A DNA stretch of 19,592 bases from JBBQVS01 sp038211295 (GTDB lineage: Bacteria; Chloroflexota; Ktedonobacteria; Ktedonobacterales; Ktedonobacteraceae), in NCBI GenBank assembly GCA_038211295.1, contig JBBQVS010000076.1, forward strand, positions 1 through 19,592, in the 5' to 3' direction. The notes under the pieces are model-generated. The model did no database searches. It was not told the origin of the DNA and was given only the letters and a program-made list of their open reading frames with translations. The position numbers and the translations under genes are program-made. Below, piece by piece: positions 7,218-14,587 of the stretch (positions within the stretch are counted from its first letter, which is position 1; the number at the start of each line of letters is the position of its first letter).

Positions 7218-7975
7218 TGCGCGTACACACCGCTACGCTTATCGCGACCACAATAGTGCAGTCTGGCGTGCAACTTCTCGAATTGCACGCCCCCAACCTT
7301 GCCCAAACGGTACAGGCAGGACAATTCTGCATGGTACGTTGTTGTCCCACCGACGCAAGCGACCCCTTGCTACGCCGTCCTTTCTATGTGCATGGCGTCA
7401 ACAGAAGTCGTGGTAGCTGTACACTCTATATACAGGTACGGGGGCGCGGCACCGCGTGGCTTGCACAACAACCAGCAGGGGCAACGCTCGACGTACTGGG
7501 GCCACTTGGACATGGGTGGACGCTGCATCCAGCAACGCGCAATGCATTACTCATTGGCGAGGCAGGCCAGATCAGTGCTCTTACCCTGCTCGCACAAGTT
7601 GCGCTGGAACAAGATATCGCGGTCACGCTTATTAACCAGACATCCACGCCCAAAACAAGCTACCCGCCCGCGTTGCTCTCGCCAGAAGTGGAGTACCACA
7701 TTGTGACGGAACAGCAACAAAGTCTGTTCGCCACACTCAAGAAGACACTTCAGTGGGCCGATGCCATGTATTGTAGCGTTTCATATGAAACATCACTTGC
7801 ACTTTACACGACATTTGAGCGCTTGCGAAATAAAAATTTCTCGCAGGGAACAATCGCGCAACCGCTTGTCTGTGGAACAGGCATCTGCTTCGCATGTAGT
7901 GTCGAAACGCGTTCGGGTCAGAAGTTGGTATGTCGCGATGGCCCCGTGTTCGATCTACGTGAAATCGTGCGGTAG
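7217..7975 (+). CDS. pyrK: PyrK-like iron-sulfur flavoprotein (dihydroorotate dehydrogenase electron transfer subunit family)
   Basis: The 252-residue protein has the ferredoxin-reductase-like fold order of PyrK. An N-terminal FAD barrel carries AGQFCMVR (34-41), RRPFYVHGV (53-61) and LDVLGPLGHG (91-100). A nucleotide-binding half comes next, followed by a C-terminal [2Fe-2S] motif C219-x4-C224-x2-C227-x11-C239 with 'CRDGPVF'. PyrK passes electrons between dihydroorotate dehydrogenase B and NAD+. The NAD half is degenerate: the usual GGGxGxxP reads GEAGQISA (114-121), and the later CGP motif reads CSVS (186-189). No pyrD is nearby; it ends the amino acid importer operon with a 1-nt overlap. 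It may serve another redox partner; family membership is firm, role is not. Confidence 0.8.
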   Translation: MRVHTATLIATTIVQSGVQLLELHAPNLAQTVQAGQFCMVRCCPTDASDPLLRRPFYVHGVNRSRGSCTLYIQVRGRGTAWLAQQPAGATLDVLGPLGHGWTLHPATRNALLIGEAGQISALTLLAQVALEQDIAVTLINQTSTPKTSYPPALLSPEVEYHIVTEQQQSLFATLKKTLQWADAMYCSVSYETSLALYTTFERLRNKNFSQGTIAQPLVCGTGICFACSVETRSGQKLVCRDGPVFDLREIVR

Positions 7976-7985
7976 CAAGAGGAAA

Positions 7986-8026
7986 GTGTCTTGAGCGACT
8001 GAAAGCGTTTGAGTCGCTCAAGACAC
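7986..8026. terminator. Perfect 15-bp hairpin, bidirectional terminator
   Basis: GTGTCTTGAGCGACT (7986-8000) and AGTCGCTCAAGACAC (8012-8026) are perfect complements around an 11-nt loop in which AAA/TTT can pair further. It lies between the convergent PyrK-like and citrate synthase genes. No long T-tract follows in either direction, so it may also work as a 3' stabiliser. Confidence 0.75.
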
Positions 8027-8041
8027 GTTGTAGAAGCTGTT

Positions 8042-9217
8042 TTAACGTTCGTTGAGCGGCACAAAGTGCGCGTCCATCGGGCCAGTATAGTCAGCTTCGG
8101 GCCGAATCAGACGGTTGTTCTGTACCTGCTCCAGTATGTGCGCGGTCCAACCAGCGACGCGGCTCGCGGCAAAGGTTGTCGTGAAGAGGTCGCCGGATAG
8201 TCCAACCGAAGAGAGCAGAGCGGCGGAATAGAATTCTACATTAGTGTAGAGCCGACGCCCCGGTTTTAGCTCATCCAGCAGCGAAACGGCTAACTCTTCG
8301 ACCCGATGTGCCATCACAAACCCGTGTGGGTCGGCGACTCTTGCCATGCCCCGTAGCTCTTCGGCACGTGGGTCTTCTGTCTTATAGACACGATGCCCAA
8401 AGCCCATCAAGCGTCCACCATTGGTGATCGCGTCGCGTATCCAGGGTTCCGCGTTGTCAACTGTTCCTATCTCGTGTAACATGTCGAGCACCTTCGAGGG
8501 TGCGCCACCATGTAATGGCCCCTTGAGTGCGCCCAGCGCGGCGACAACGGAGGAGACAATATCGGACTCCGTGCTTGCGACCACACGCGCTGTAAAGGTC
8601 GATGCATTCATCCCATGATCGGCGAGTAGGACAAGATAGGCGTTCAAGCCCTTGACATGCTCGGCCTTTGGAAGCTGACCCGTTTGTAGATACAGACAGT
8701 TGCCCGCGTAGTCAAGGTCGGGGTGCGACTCCAACGGCTCTAAACCATTGCGTAAACGCTGGAAGGCCGCGAGAAACAATGGGAAGCGTGCGGTAACGGC
8801 GATGGCCTGTTCTAGCGTTGGCTTGCCTTTAACCGCCATCGCGCCCCACGCAGAGGTCGCGGTACGCAACGCATCCATTGGCTCTACCGTTTTAGGAAGC
8901 TGACGCAATATCGTTACAACCTCGGTGGGAAGTGTGCGCTCCGCCGCGAGCTTTACTTTCAGATCAGTCAACTCTTTCTGGTTGGGCAGGTGTCCGAACC
9001 AGAGCAGGTGCGCGACCTCCTCGAAGGTTGTGGTGCTGGCAAGATCGTGAATATTATAGCCGCGATAGATCAGGCGTCCCGCCGTTCCCTCTACTTTGCT
9101 GATAGCGGTTGTCGCGGCAACAATGCCCTCAAGGCCCCCTTTGTTTGGCTTTACAGACGCGGCGGTCTGCACGGCAGGGTCTTTCTGAGGATTGGTTTCT
9201 GGCATCGTCGTTGACAT
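8042..9217 (-). CDS. gltA: Citrate synthase (short, bacterial type; possibly methylcitrate synthase)
   Basis: The 391-residue enzyme condenses oxaloacetate with acetyl-CoA as entry to the TCA cycle; the closely related 2-methylcitrate synthases cannot be excluded. AAGGAG lies 9 nt before the ATG. Landmarks are LHGGAPSKVLDML with catalytic His236, GFGHRVYKTEDPRA with His275, and YTNVEFYSAALL. In E. coli and pig enzymes the last motif carries the catalytic Asp (NVDFYS); here it is Glu328. I recall Glu in several related bacterial enzymes, so this is probably a subfamily trait, not a defect. C-terminal AGWTAHILEQ and RP are standard. The length matches the short, dimeric type rather than the longer hexameric NADH-regulated type. 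It is divergent from a small HTH gene that may control it. Confidence 0.93.
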   Translation of the reverse strand: MSTTMPETNPQKDPAVQTAASVKPNKGGLEGIVAATTAISKVEGTAGRLIYRGYNIHDLASTTTFEEVAHLLWFGHLPNQKELTDLKVKLAAERTLPTEVVTILRQLPKTVEPMDALRTATSAWGAMAVKGKPTLEQAIAVTARFPLFLAAFQRLRNGLEPLESHPDLDYAGNCLYLQTGQLPKAEHVKGLNAYLVLLADHGMNASTFTARVVASTESDIVSSVVAALGALKGPLHGGAPSKVLDMLHEIGTVDNAEPWIRDAITNGGRLMGFGHRVYKTEDPRAEELRGMARVADPHGFVMAHRVEELAVSLLDELKPGRRLYTNVEFYSAALLSSVGLSGDLFTTTFAASRVAGWTAHILEQVQNNRLIRPEADYTGPMDAHFVPLNER

Positions 9218-9283
9218 AAATTCTCGCTCCTTTGCTTTTCATGTAGTCAAGAAAACGCATGATAGTAATTAACCTCTTGTAAA

Positions 9284-9312
9284 GTTGTACCATCGATTCA
9301 AGAAAATGTCAA
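9284..9312 (-). promoter_or_regulatory. Candidate promoter for citrate synthase with overlapping imperfect palindrome
   Basis: On the minus strand TTGACA (9307-9312) and TACAAC (9284-9289) are 17 nt apart. The -35 matches the consensus fully, the -10 in 4 of 6 bases. TCAATGCGTATTGA (9309-9322), palindromic except for one mismatched pair, overlaps the -35 and could be an operator. TCAAGAAAA occurs twice nearby (9247-9255 and 9298-9306). Confidence 0.42.
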
Positions 9313-9405
9313 TGCGTATTGATACTGCTGTATATTACTCGATTTATGTTGATTGTGACTAGACGTGGTTATATATAGCAAGCGTAAAGGGTACTCAACC
9401 CGTGA

Positions 9406-9434
9406 TTGACAAAACGGCGTTGCGCAACTATGAT
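9406..9434 (+). promoter_or_regulatory. Strong sigma70 promoter for the HTH gene, with palindrome in the spacer
   Basis: TTGACA (9406-9411, 6/6) and TATGAT (9429-9434, 5/6) are 17 nt apart. The perfect palindrome GTTGCGCAAC (9419-9428) fills the spacer right up to the -10. A transcript starting near 9441 would give a short leader to the HTH gene at 9484. The spacer palindrome is a likely operator, perhaps for autoregulation. Confidence 0.65.
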
Positions 9435-9483
9435 TACAGAAGAGAATGTGCTCAACAATCCGCGGAGGGAAGGAGGACTCAAC

Positions 9484-9735
9484 ATGATAGAGTTGAACGG
9501 CGAGAACTATCTTGACGGACGGGAAGCCTGTCATCTGCTTGGCGTCAAAATTTCGACCTTGTACACATATGTTAGCCGAGGTGTGCTGAGGAGTTATAAG
9601 CAAGGTATCAAGCGGCAACGGCTCTACAGAAAGGCAGAGTTGGATGCGCTTATCCAGTTACGGCCCAGCAACGAAACCCCGTTTACGGATACGCCCGAAT
9701 TACCTCATGCCGAAGACTGGGTTCCAAATGTGTAG
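9484..9735 (+). CDS. Small excisionase/MerR-type helix-turn-helix DNA-binding protein
   Basis: The 83-residue protein is one winged HTH domain of the HTH_17/excisionase type. YLDGREACHLLGVKISTLYTYVSRG (9-33) forms the HTH, and VLRSYKQGIKRQRLYRKAELDALI (34-57) the wing and following helix, with an acidic Pro-rich tail. ATG 9484 is chosen for AGGAGG (9471-9476) 7 nt upstream; a TTG at 9406 is really the -35 box. The pattern 'GVxxxTLYxYVSRGxL' strongly resembles, from memory, the N-terminal HTH domain of fused HTH-citrate synthases in actinobacteria and proteobacteria. Here it stands alone, divergent to a citrate synthase that lacks such a domain. A role as regulator of that gene is therefore a reasonable inference. 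No phage or integrase gene is nearby to suggest an excisionase. Confidence 0.8.
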   Translation: MIELNGENYLDGREACHLLGVKISTLYTYVSRGVLRSYKQGIKRQRLYRKAELDALIQLRPSNETPFTDTPELPHAEDWVPNV

Positions 9736-9822
9736 CGAGTGCCTCACCCCTGCGTTCTGACACGTTTCCTCCGCTCACAACGTGCTTAGAGAGATAGCTT
9801 AGAAATAGAAAGAGAGCAAACA

Positions 9823-10722
9823 ATGGAAACGCGTCAATTTGGGAAGACCGACATGCAGGTCAGTGTACTGGGATTCGGGGGGTCGGAAATACGAGGAGCG
9901 TCGGTCACGGACGTTGGGCTATTGCTGGGAAGTGCGCTTGATGCAGGCATCAACGTCATCGATACGGGTGAATGTTACGGAGATAGCGAAGACCTGATTG
10001 GGCGTTCGGTAGCGAGCCGACGCGGTGATTATTTCCTGTTTACTAAGTGTGGTCATGCTGCTGGCGACGAACTACCCAACGTGCCAGAATGGGATCCTCG
10101 TTTGTTAGAGGCAAGCATTGAGCGTAGTCTACGTCGCCTGCGTACCGATCACCTTGACCTGCTTCAACTGCATAGCTGCTCACTGGACGTATTACGTAAA
10201 GGCGACGTTATCAAGGTATTGGAGAAGGCCAAACGCGAAGGCAAGACGCGTTATATCGGCTATAGTGGCGACAACGAAGACGCACGCTACGCCATTCACA
10301 CGGGCGCGTTCGACACGCTTCAGACCTCCGTCAACATCGCCGATCAGCAAGAGATAGACTTCACACTGCCGGCAGCACGCGAGCGCGGCATGGGCATTAT
10401 CGCGAAGCGACCCATCGCTGAAGGCGTCTGGTTACGCCAGAGCGTCGAGAAAAACGCTTACGCCTATCCATACTGGGAACGCCTGCAAACACTCAACTAC
10501 GACTTTTTGCGCGGCGACGCATCGGCGTCCATCGCGAAGGCCTTACGCTTTACCTTGAGCGTCGCTGGCGTCGATGTCGCTATTGTCGGTACGACGAGTG
10601 TCGAACATCTGCGCGAGAACGCTGCTATGGTCGCGGCGGGCAAGTTATCGGAAGATGAGTTCAATGCTATCCGTGCCACATGGGAAGAGCGAGCCAACCA
10701 GCACTGGCTCGGTCAAATATAA
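9823..10722 (+). CDS. Aldo/keto reductase family protein
   Basis: The 299-residue (alpha/beta)8-barrel oxidoreductase is NADPH-dependent by family. All four members of the catalytic tetrad are visible: Asp47 in GINVIDTGECYG, Tyr52 in the same motif, Lys75 in FLFTKCGH and His117 in LDLLQLHSC. The N-terminus 'RQFGKTDMQVSVLGFGGSEIRG' and the later GTTSVEHLRENA cofactor segment are standard. The ribosome site before ATG 9823 is weak (AAAGAGAG). Substrate cannot be inferred; such enzymes reduce many aldehydes and ketones. A perfect 18-bp hairpin separates it from the glutamine synthetase gene 84 nt downstream. I see no convincing promoter in the 87 nt upstream, so it may be read from the HTH gene promoter. 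Confidence 0.9.
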   Translation: METRQFGKTDMQVSVLGFGGSEIRGASVTDVGLLLGSALDAGINVIDTGECYGDSEDLIGRSVASRRGDYFLFTKCGHAAGDELPNVPEWDPRLLEASIERSLRRLRTDHLDLLQLHSCSLDVLRKGDVIKVLEKAKREGKTRYIGYSGDNEDARYAIHTGAFDTLQTSVNIADQQEIDFTLPAARERGMGIIAKRPIAEGVWLRQSVEKNAYAYPYWERLQTLNYDFLRGDASASIAKALRFTLSVAGVDVAIVGTTSVEHLRENAAMVAAGKLSEDEFNAIRATWEERANQHWLGQI

Positions 10723-10730
10723 GCGGCGAG

Positions 10731-10777
10731 CACTCTCGTGTGTTGGGCGTACTAGAGTAGCCCAACACACGAGAGTG
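10731..10777. terminator. Perfect 18-bp hairpin between aldo/keto reductase and glutamine synthetase genes
   Basis: CACTCTCGTGTGTTGGGC (10731-10748) and GCCCAACACACGAGAGTG (10760-10777) are perfect complements around an 11-nt loop, in which TAC/GTA can pair further. No T-tract follows. The glutamine synthetase start is only 29 nt beyond it, so the hairpin is either a terminator, an attenuator or an RNA-processing site. Confidence 0.7.
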
Positions 10778-10806
10778 TTATCAGAGAGAAGCCAGCGAGG
10801 GAGAGT

Positions 10807-12207
10807 ATGGTACAAGGCAAAGACGAGCTTGAGCGCGTGAGGGCAGAGATTGAGCGACGGCAGGTGCGCTTTGTCAATCTGGAATTTACCGATGTCATCG
10901 GCATGGCAAAGTGTGTGACCATTCCAACGGAGCAACTCACGGATTGCTTGACGCACGGCAAATGGTTCGACGGCTCATCGCTTGAAGGCTTCGCGCGTAT
11001 CGCTGAGAGCGATATGTACCTCTTCCCCGCTATTTCGACCTTTGCAGTTCTGCCAAATACCGTGCGTCCGTCTTCGCCAGCCAATAACAAGAATGGGTTG
11101 TATGAGGATGGAGATGATGTTGTGGCACGCGTGATCTGTGATGTTCGCACGCCAGATGGTGAACGCTTCGATGGCGATCCACGTGGCACGCTTTTGCAAG
11201 CAATCGAAATGGCGCACACGCTTGGGTACAGTTTTCATGTCGCACCCGAACTGGAATTTTTTCTCCTACAACTTGACGATACATCCTCCGGCCAACCTAC
11301 GCCGTTGCCCCATGATCGCGGCGGCTACTTCGACCTTTCCACCGACCTTGCCGCGACTGTGCGCCGCCAGATGGTATACGCACTACGGGAGATGAATATT
11401 ACGATAGAGGCGAGCCATCACGAGGTCGCGGCGGGTCAGCACGAGCTAGATTTCGAGGCGACAGACGCGTTGCATATCGCCGATGGCCTGATGACCGCGA
11501 AGTATGTGGTCAAGGCCATTGCCGCACATCATGGCCTGTACGCGACCTTCTTGCCGAAACCGCTTTACGGTGTGAATGGTTCGGGCCTGCACATGCACCA
11601 GCAACTTGTGAGCTTAGAAACAGGCAGAAACGCGTTTGTCGATATGCATGGCGAATATGGCTTGTCCGAGGTCGCACGCTACTTCATCGCGGGCCAACTC
11701 CTGCACGCACGCGCCCTGTGCGCTATTCTCGCGCCGCTTGTCAATTCCTACAAACGTCTTGTTCCAGGTTTTGAAGCACCCTCACACGTTAACTGGGGCC
11801 GTGTCAATCGGCAAGCACTGATTCGTGTGCCGCGTCCGAGCGTGAACCCGCAAGCTTCGATGCGCGTCGAGCTGCGCTGTAGCGACCCCAGTTGTAACCC
11901 CTATCTCGCGCTCGCCGTGATGTTGCGGGCCGGTCTGGACGGTATTCAGCGCAAGCTGACGCTAGCCGCGCCAATGGATGAAAGCCTCTTTTTACGCGAC
12001 GAAGGCGAACGTTTGCGCTCACACGCACGCTTGCTACCCGCAACCCTCGGTGAGGCACTGGAAGCCCTACGTGAAGATACGTTTATTCGCGAGACGTTGG
12101 GCGACTCCATCTACGAGGGCTTTCTGGATGCCAAAAGTATCGAATGGACAGAATATGGGAAGCAGGTTCACGCATGGGAACTCGAACGCTATTTGCCCAT
12201 ATTTTAA
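10807..12207 (+). CDS. glnA: Glutamine synthetase family protein (type I-like)
   Basis: The 466-residue protein has the complete glutamine synthetase signature set: WFDGSSLEGFARIAESDM (53-70) with the ammonia-site Asp55, APELEFFL (146-153), HHEVAAGQHELDFE (204-217), FLPKPLYGVNGSGLHMHQQL (248-267), NSYKRLVPGFEAP (313-325) with flap Glu323, and RVELRCSDPSCNPYLALAVML (353-373). It would ligate ammonia to glutamate at the expense of ATP, forming a dodecamer. The Tyr of the adenylylation loop is absent (ESLFLRDEGE), so the GlnE-type control of beta-subtype enzymes is unlikely. Two changes stand out: the usual 'PD' after SDMxL reads P74-A75, and the flap reads VNWGRVNRQALIRVP. A glutamine-synthetase-like gamma-glutamyl ligase acting on another amine is possible. 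The start has GGGAG just upstream. Confidence 0.85.
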   Translation: MVQGKDELERVRAEIERRQVRFVNLEFTDVIGMAKCVTIPTEQLTDCLTHGKWFDGSSLEGFARIAESDMYLFPAISTFAVLPNTVRPSSPANNKNGLYEDGDDVVARVICDVRTPDGERFDGDPRGTLLQAIEMAHTLGYSFHVAPELEFFLLQLDDTSSGQPTPLPHDRGGYFDLSTDLAATVRRQMVYALREMNITIEASHHEVAAGQHELDFEATDALHIADGLMTAKYVVKAIAAHHGLYATFLPKPLYGVNGSGLHMHQQLVSLETGRNAFVDMHGEYGLSEVARYFIAGQLLHARALCAILAPLVNSYKRLVPGFEAPSHVNWGRVNRQALIRVPRPSVNPQASMRVELRCSDPSCNPYLALAVMLRAGLDGIQRKLTLAAPMDESLFLRDEGERLRSHARLLPATLGEALEALREDTFIRETLGDSIYEGFLDAKSIEWTEYGKQVHAWELERYLPIF

Positions 12208-12258
12208 TAAAAATGTAAAAAGCTCTGCGGCGTAAGAGTGAGTATGGCCAGAGAACGG

Positions 12259-12291
12259 CGGGGCGAGCAGCTACTACTATGCTCCCGTTTT
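12259..12291 (+). terminator. Probable intrinsic terminator after the glutamine synthetase gene
   Basis: CGGG...AGCA (12259-12269, with a 3-nt bulge) pairs with TGCTCCCG (12280-12287), and TTTT (12288-12291) follows directly. The stem is imperfect. It lies 50 nt past the stop codon and before the methyltransferase promoter. Confidence 0.45.
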
Positions 12292-12352
12292 AGCCTCTTG
12301 CACGTTTTCGGTTTTCCTGAGTTTGCTTGCGTCATACTTTTGTGCCTGTCGC

Positions 12353-12381
12353 TTGCCATGCACTCACACATAACATATACT
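12353..12381 (+). promoter_or_regulatory. Sigma70 promoter for the methyltransferase gene
   Basis: TTGCCA (12353-12358, 5/6) and TATACT (12376-12381, 5/6) are exactly 17 nt apart. Transcription would start near 12388, about 50 nt before the methyltransferase ATG. I see no palindrome in the spacer. Confidence 0.65.
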
Positions 12382-12437
12382 GCCTCGTAGTACCTGTTCC
12401 TCTTACTTTGAGGTAGAGCGCAAAGGAGTCATCCCCG

Positions 12438-13295
12438 ATGTCAACAGAGCCAGAGCAGACAAAACGTACATATTTTATGGAGGCGGAAAATGCTACAGAG
12501 ATGGCGCGTATCATGTTCCAGGATCGTCATATGACGAATCGCATGGGCGGAACCTTCTCTGAAGGCGCGGTACTTTCTGCGGGCCAGCGCGTTCTCGACA
12601 TTGGGTGCGGTACCGGGGGATGGCTAATAGATGTGGCCCGCGAGTACCAGTACGTCGAGGCCACAGGCATCGACATCAGTAGAATGATGATGGAATGGGC
12701 GAACGCATCCGCGCGTTCACAGGGATTTGAGAATGTGTTGTTTCTGGAAATGAACGCGCTCGAAGGCTTGCGGTTCGCCGATAATACGTTCGACCTGGTG
12801 AACGCACGCTCCGTCTTTGGTTGGGTCCCGAAACAACTATGGCCCAAACTGTTGCAGGAGTGCTACCGTATCACGAAGCCGGGCGGCTATATTCGCCTCA
12901 CCGAGGGCGAGTGGCCTATTACAAATGCGCCCACTGTCGAAAAATTTTCCGCGATGTTTACGAATGCGCTCAAGATCGCCGGCACTAGTTTCTCACCCGA
13001 TGGGCGGCACATCGGCATTACGCCAATGTTGAGCCTGTTACTACGACAGGCCGGCTATAACAATATCATGCTGAAACCTCACTGCATTGATTACTCTTTT
13101 GATACGGAAGACCATGAATTCGCCTATCAAAACTTTATGGTCTCACATGAACTGTTGCAACCTTTTCTCATCAGAACAAAACAGACAACCGAGGAAGAGG
13201 TCGCCCGCCTGTATCAGCAAGCTCTGCTCGAAATAATGGCGGAAGACTATACTTGCCTTATGTATCTGCTGACCGCGCGTGGACGGAAGCCATAG
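12438..13295 (+). CDS. Class I SAM-dependent methyltransferase
   Basis: The 285-residue protein has a Rossmann-type methyltransferase core. Motif I is VLDIGCGTGGW (52-62), the acidic SAM-ribose loop is VEATGIDIS (73-81, Asp79), a probable motif II/III is NTFDLVNARSVFGWV, and KPGGYIRLTEGEW is the typical strand-5 segment. AAGGAG lies 9 nt before ATG. The first 45 residues form a helical lid region (AENATEMARIMFQDRHMTNRMGG), and about 100 C-terminal residues also look helical. The substrate cannot be predicted; similar proteins methylate small metabolites, quinones or antibiotics. It has its own promoter and is followed by a hairpin, so it is probably a single-gene unit with no functional tie to its neighbours. 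Confidence 0.88.
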   Translation: MSTEPEQTKRTYFMEAENATEMARIMFQDRHMTNRMGGTFSEGAVLSAGQRVLDIGCGTGGWLIDVAREYQYVEATGIDISRMMMEWANASARSQGFENVLFLEMNALEGLRFADNTFDLVNARSVFGWVPKQLWPKLLQECYRITKPGGYIRLTEGEWPITNAPTVEKFSAMFTNALKIAGTSFSPDGRHIGITPMLSLLLRQAGYNNIMLKPHCIDYSFDTEDHEFAYQNFMVSHELLQPFLIRTKQTTEEEVARLYQQALLEIMAEDYTCLMYLLTARGRKP

Positions 13296-13326
13296 GAATG
13301 GCAAGTGGTCATATCTCATACTCGCT

Positions 13327-13347
13327 CAACTCTTCAATACAGAGTTG
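13327..13347 (+). terminator. Intrinsic terminator after the methyltransferase gene
   Basis: CAACTCT (13327-13333) pairs perfectly with AGAGTTG (13341-13347) around a 7-nt loop, followed by the T-rich stretch TTATTGTTAG. It lies 32 nt beyond the stop codon. Confidence 0.6.
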
Positions 13348-13350
13348 TTA

Positions 13351-13379
13351 TTGTTAGGTGCAGAAAAATCTGATATAGT
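13351..13379 (+). promoter_or_regulatory. Sigma70 promoter for gcvT-gcvH
   Basis: TTGTTA (13351-13356, 4/6) and TATAGT (13374-13379, 5/6) are 17 nt apart. Transcription would start near 13386, leaving a leader of only about 45 nt before gcvT. That leader is too short for a glycine riboswitch. Confidence 0.55.
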
Positions 13380-13429
13380 GAGTGCATGAAACAAACAACT
13401 CTCTTTGGAGTACGATGGAGTGTGGCGCG

Positions 13430-14551
13430 ATGACAACACACGACTCTGGCATTGCCCTGAAACGAACGCCGCTCTATGAGCAGCATCGCGCGTTGGGCGC
13501 ACGGTTGGTCGAGTTCGGCGGGTGGGAGATGCCGGTACAATACACAAGTATCTTAGCCGAGCACGAAGCCGTTCGCACTCATGCCGGCCTCTTTGACGTG
13601 AGTCACATGGGGGAGTTCAAGGTCGAAGGGGCAGGCGCACTTGCTTTTCTGCAATCGCTAGTACCTAACGATGTTGCACATCTCGCTATGCATCAGGCTC
13701 TATACGCTCAGTTCTGTAACGCAGACGGCAATGTGCTTGACGATCTGCTAATCTATCGGCTCGCGGAAGAGCAGTATATGCTGGTAGTCAACGCAGGCAA
13801 TATCGAGAAAGACCTCGCGTGGGTCAAAGCACACGCTCATCATAATGAGCATGTGACAATCACCAACCAGTCAGATTTTACCGCGCTACTGGCTCTGCAA
13901 GGCCCGAAGGCACAAGCGATTTTGCAGCCGCTTACAGAGGTTGACCTTGCGAGTATCAGGTACTACTGCTGCGCGGCGGGGCTGGTGGATGGCGTTAACT
14001 GTCTTATTTCGCGGACAGGGTACACGGGTGAGGATGGCTTCGAGTTGTATTGCGCCCCCGTCGATGTTGGTTCGCTATGGAACAAGTTGCTCGCAATTGG
14101 TACTCCACAGGGATTGTTACCGACTGGTCTGGGCGCACGCGACACGCTCCGCTTGGAGGCAGCGTTATGCCTGTATGGTCACGAACTCGACGAGCAGACG
14201 AATCCGTTGGAGGCCGGTCTCGGCTGGACGGTAAAGCTCAAGAAGGCCGAATCGTTTGTGGGTAAGGATGTTTTGCAACGTGTGAAAGAACAGGGGCCGC
14301 GTAAGAAGCTTGTAGGTATCGAGATGCTTGATCGTGGTATCGCGCGTGGCGACTACAACGTGTATGATAATGAGCAAGCTATTGGTGTTGTGACCAGTGG
14401 TGCGCCTGGCCCAACGGTACACAAAAATATCGCGATGGCTTATGTGGACGCGTCACACGCGGTTGTAGGTAAGGCGATACAGGTTGACATTCGCGGTAAA
14501 CGGCTCGCGGCCCAGATTGTGCCGTTACCATTCTACAAGCGGCAGAAGTAG
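13430..14551 (+). CDS. gcvT: Glycine cleavage system T protein (aminomethyltransferase)
   Basis: GcvT releases ammonia from the aminomethyl group carried on lipoyl-GcvH and passes the one-carbon unit to tetrahydrofolate. I start at ATG 13430 (373 residues), with GGAG 9 nt upstream and a start close to the conserved LKRTPLYEQHRALGARLVEFGGWEMPVQY; GTG 13382 and ATG 13415 are in-frame alternatives that add 16 or 5 residues. Family motifs include GLFDVSHMGEFKVEG, NADGNVLDDLLIYRL, ALQGPKAQAIL, RTGYTGEDGFELYCAP, TGLGARDTLRLEAALCLYGHEL and the C-terminal GVVTSGAPGPT. Length and motifs are normal. gcvH follows after 36 nt and is surely co-transcribed. The P-protein genes are not in the window. Confidence 0.95.
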   Translation: MTTHDSGIALKRTPLYEQHRALGARLVEFGGWEMPVQYTSILAEHEAVRTHAGLFDVSHMGEFKVEGAGALAFLQSLVPNDVAHLAMHQALYAQFCNADGNVLDDLLIYRLAEEQYMLVVNAGNIEKDLAWVKAHAHHNEHVTITNQSDFTALLALQGPKAQAILQPLTEVDLASIRYYCCAAGLVDGVNCLISRTGYTGEDGFELYCAPVDVGSLWNKLLAIGTPQGLLPTGLGARDTLRLEAALCLYGHELDEQTNPLEAGLGWTVKLKKAESFVGKDVLQRVKEQGPRKKLVGIEMLDRGIARGDYNVYDNEQAIGVVTSGAPGPTVHKNIAMAYVDASHAVVGKAIQVDIRGKRLAAQIVPLPFYKRQK

Positions 14552-14587
14552 CATTCAAAGCAGCAGAATACAGGGAGAAATACAGAT

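Noticed and set aside
8042..9217. Inactive citrate synthase because NVDFYS reads NVEFYS
   Set aside because: Glu keeps the acid function and I recall it in related bacterial enzymes; all other catalytic motifs are intact.
9484..9735. Excisionase gene of a mobile element
   Set aside because: The HTH type fits, but no integrase, recombinase, att-like repeats or phage genes are present; the citrate synthase connection explains it better.
13380..13429. Glycine riboswitch ahead of gcvT
   Set aside because: The space between the promoter and the start is about 45 nt, far too short for the aptamer, and no matching helices are seen.
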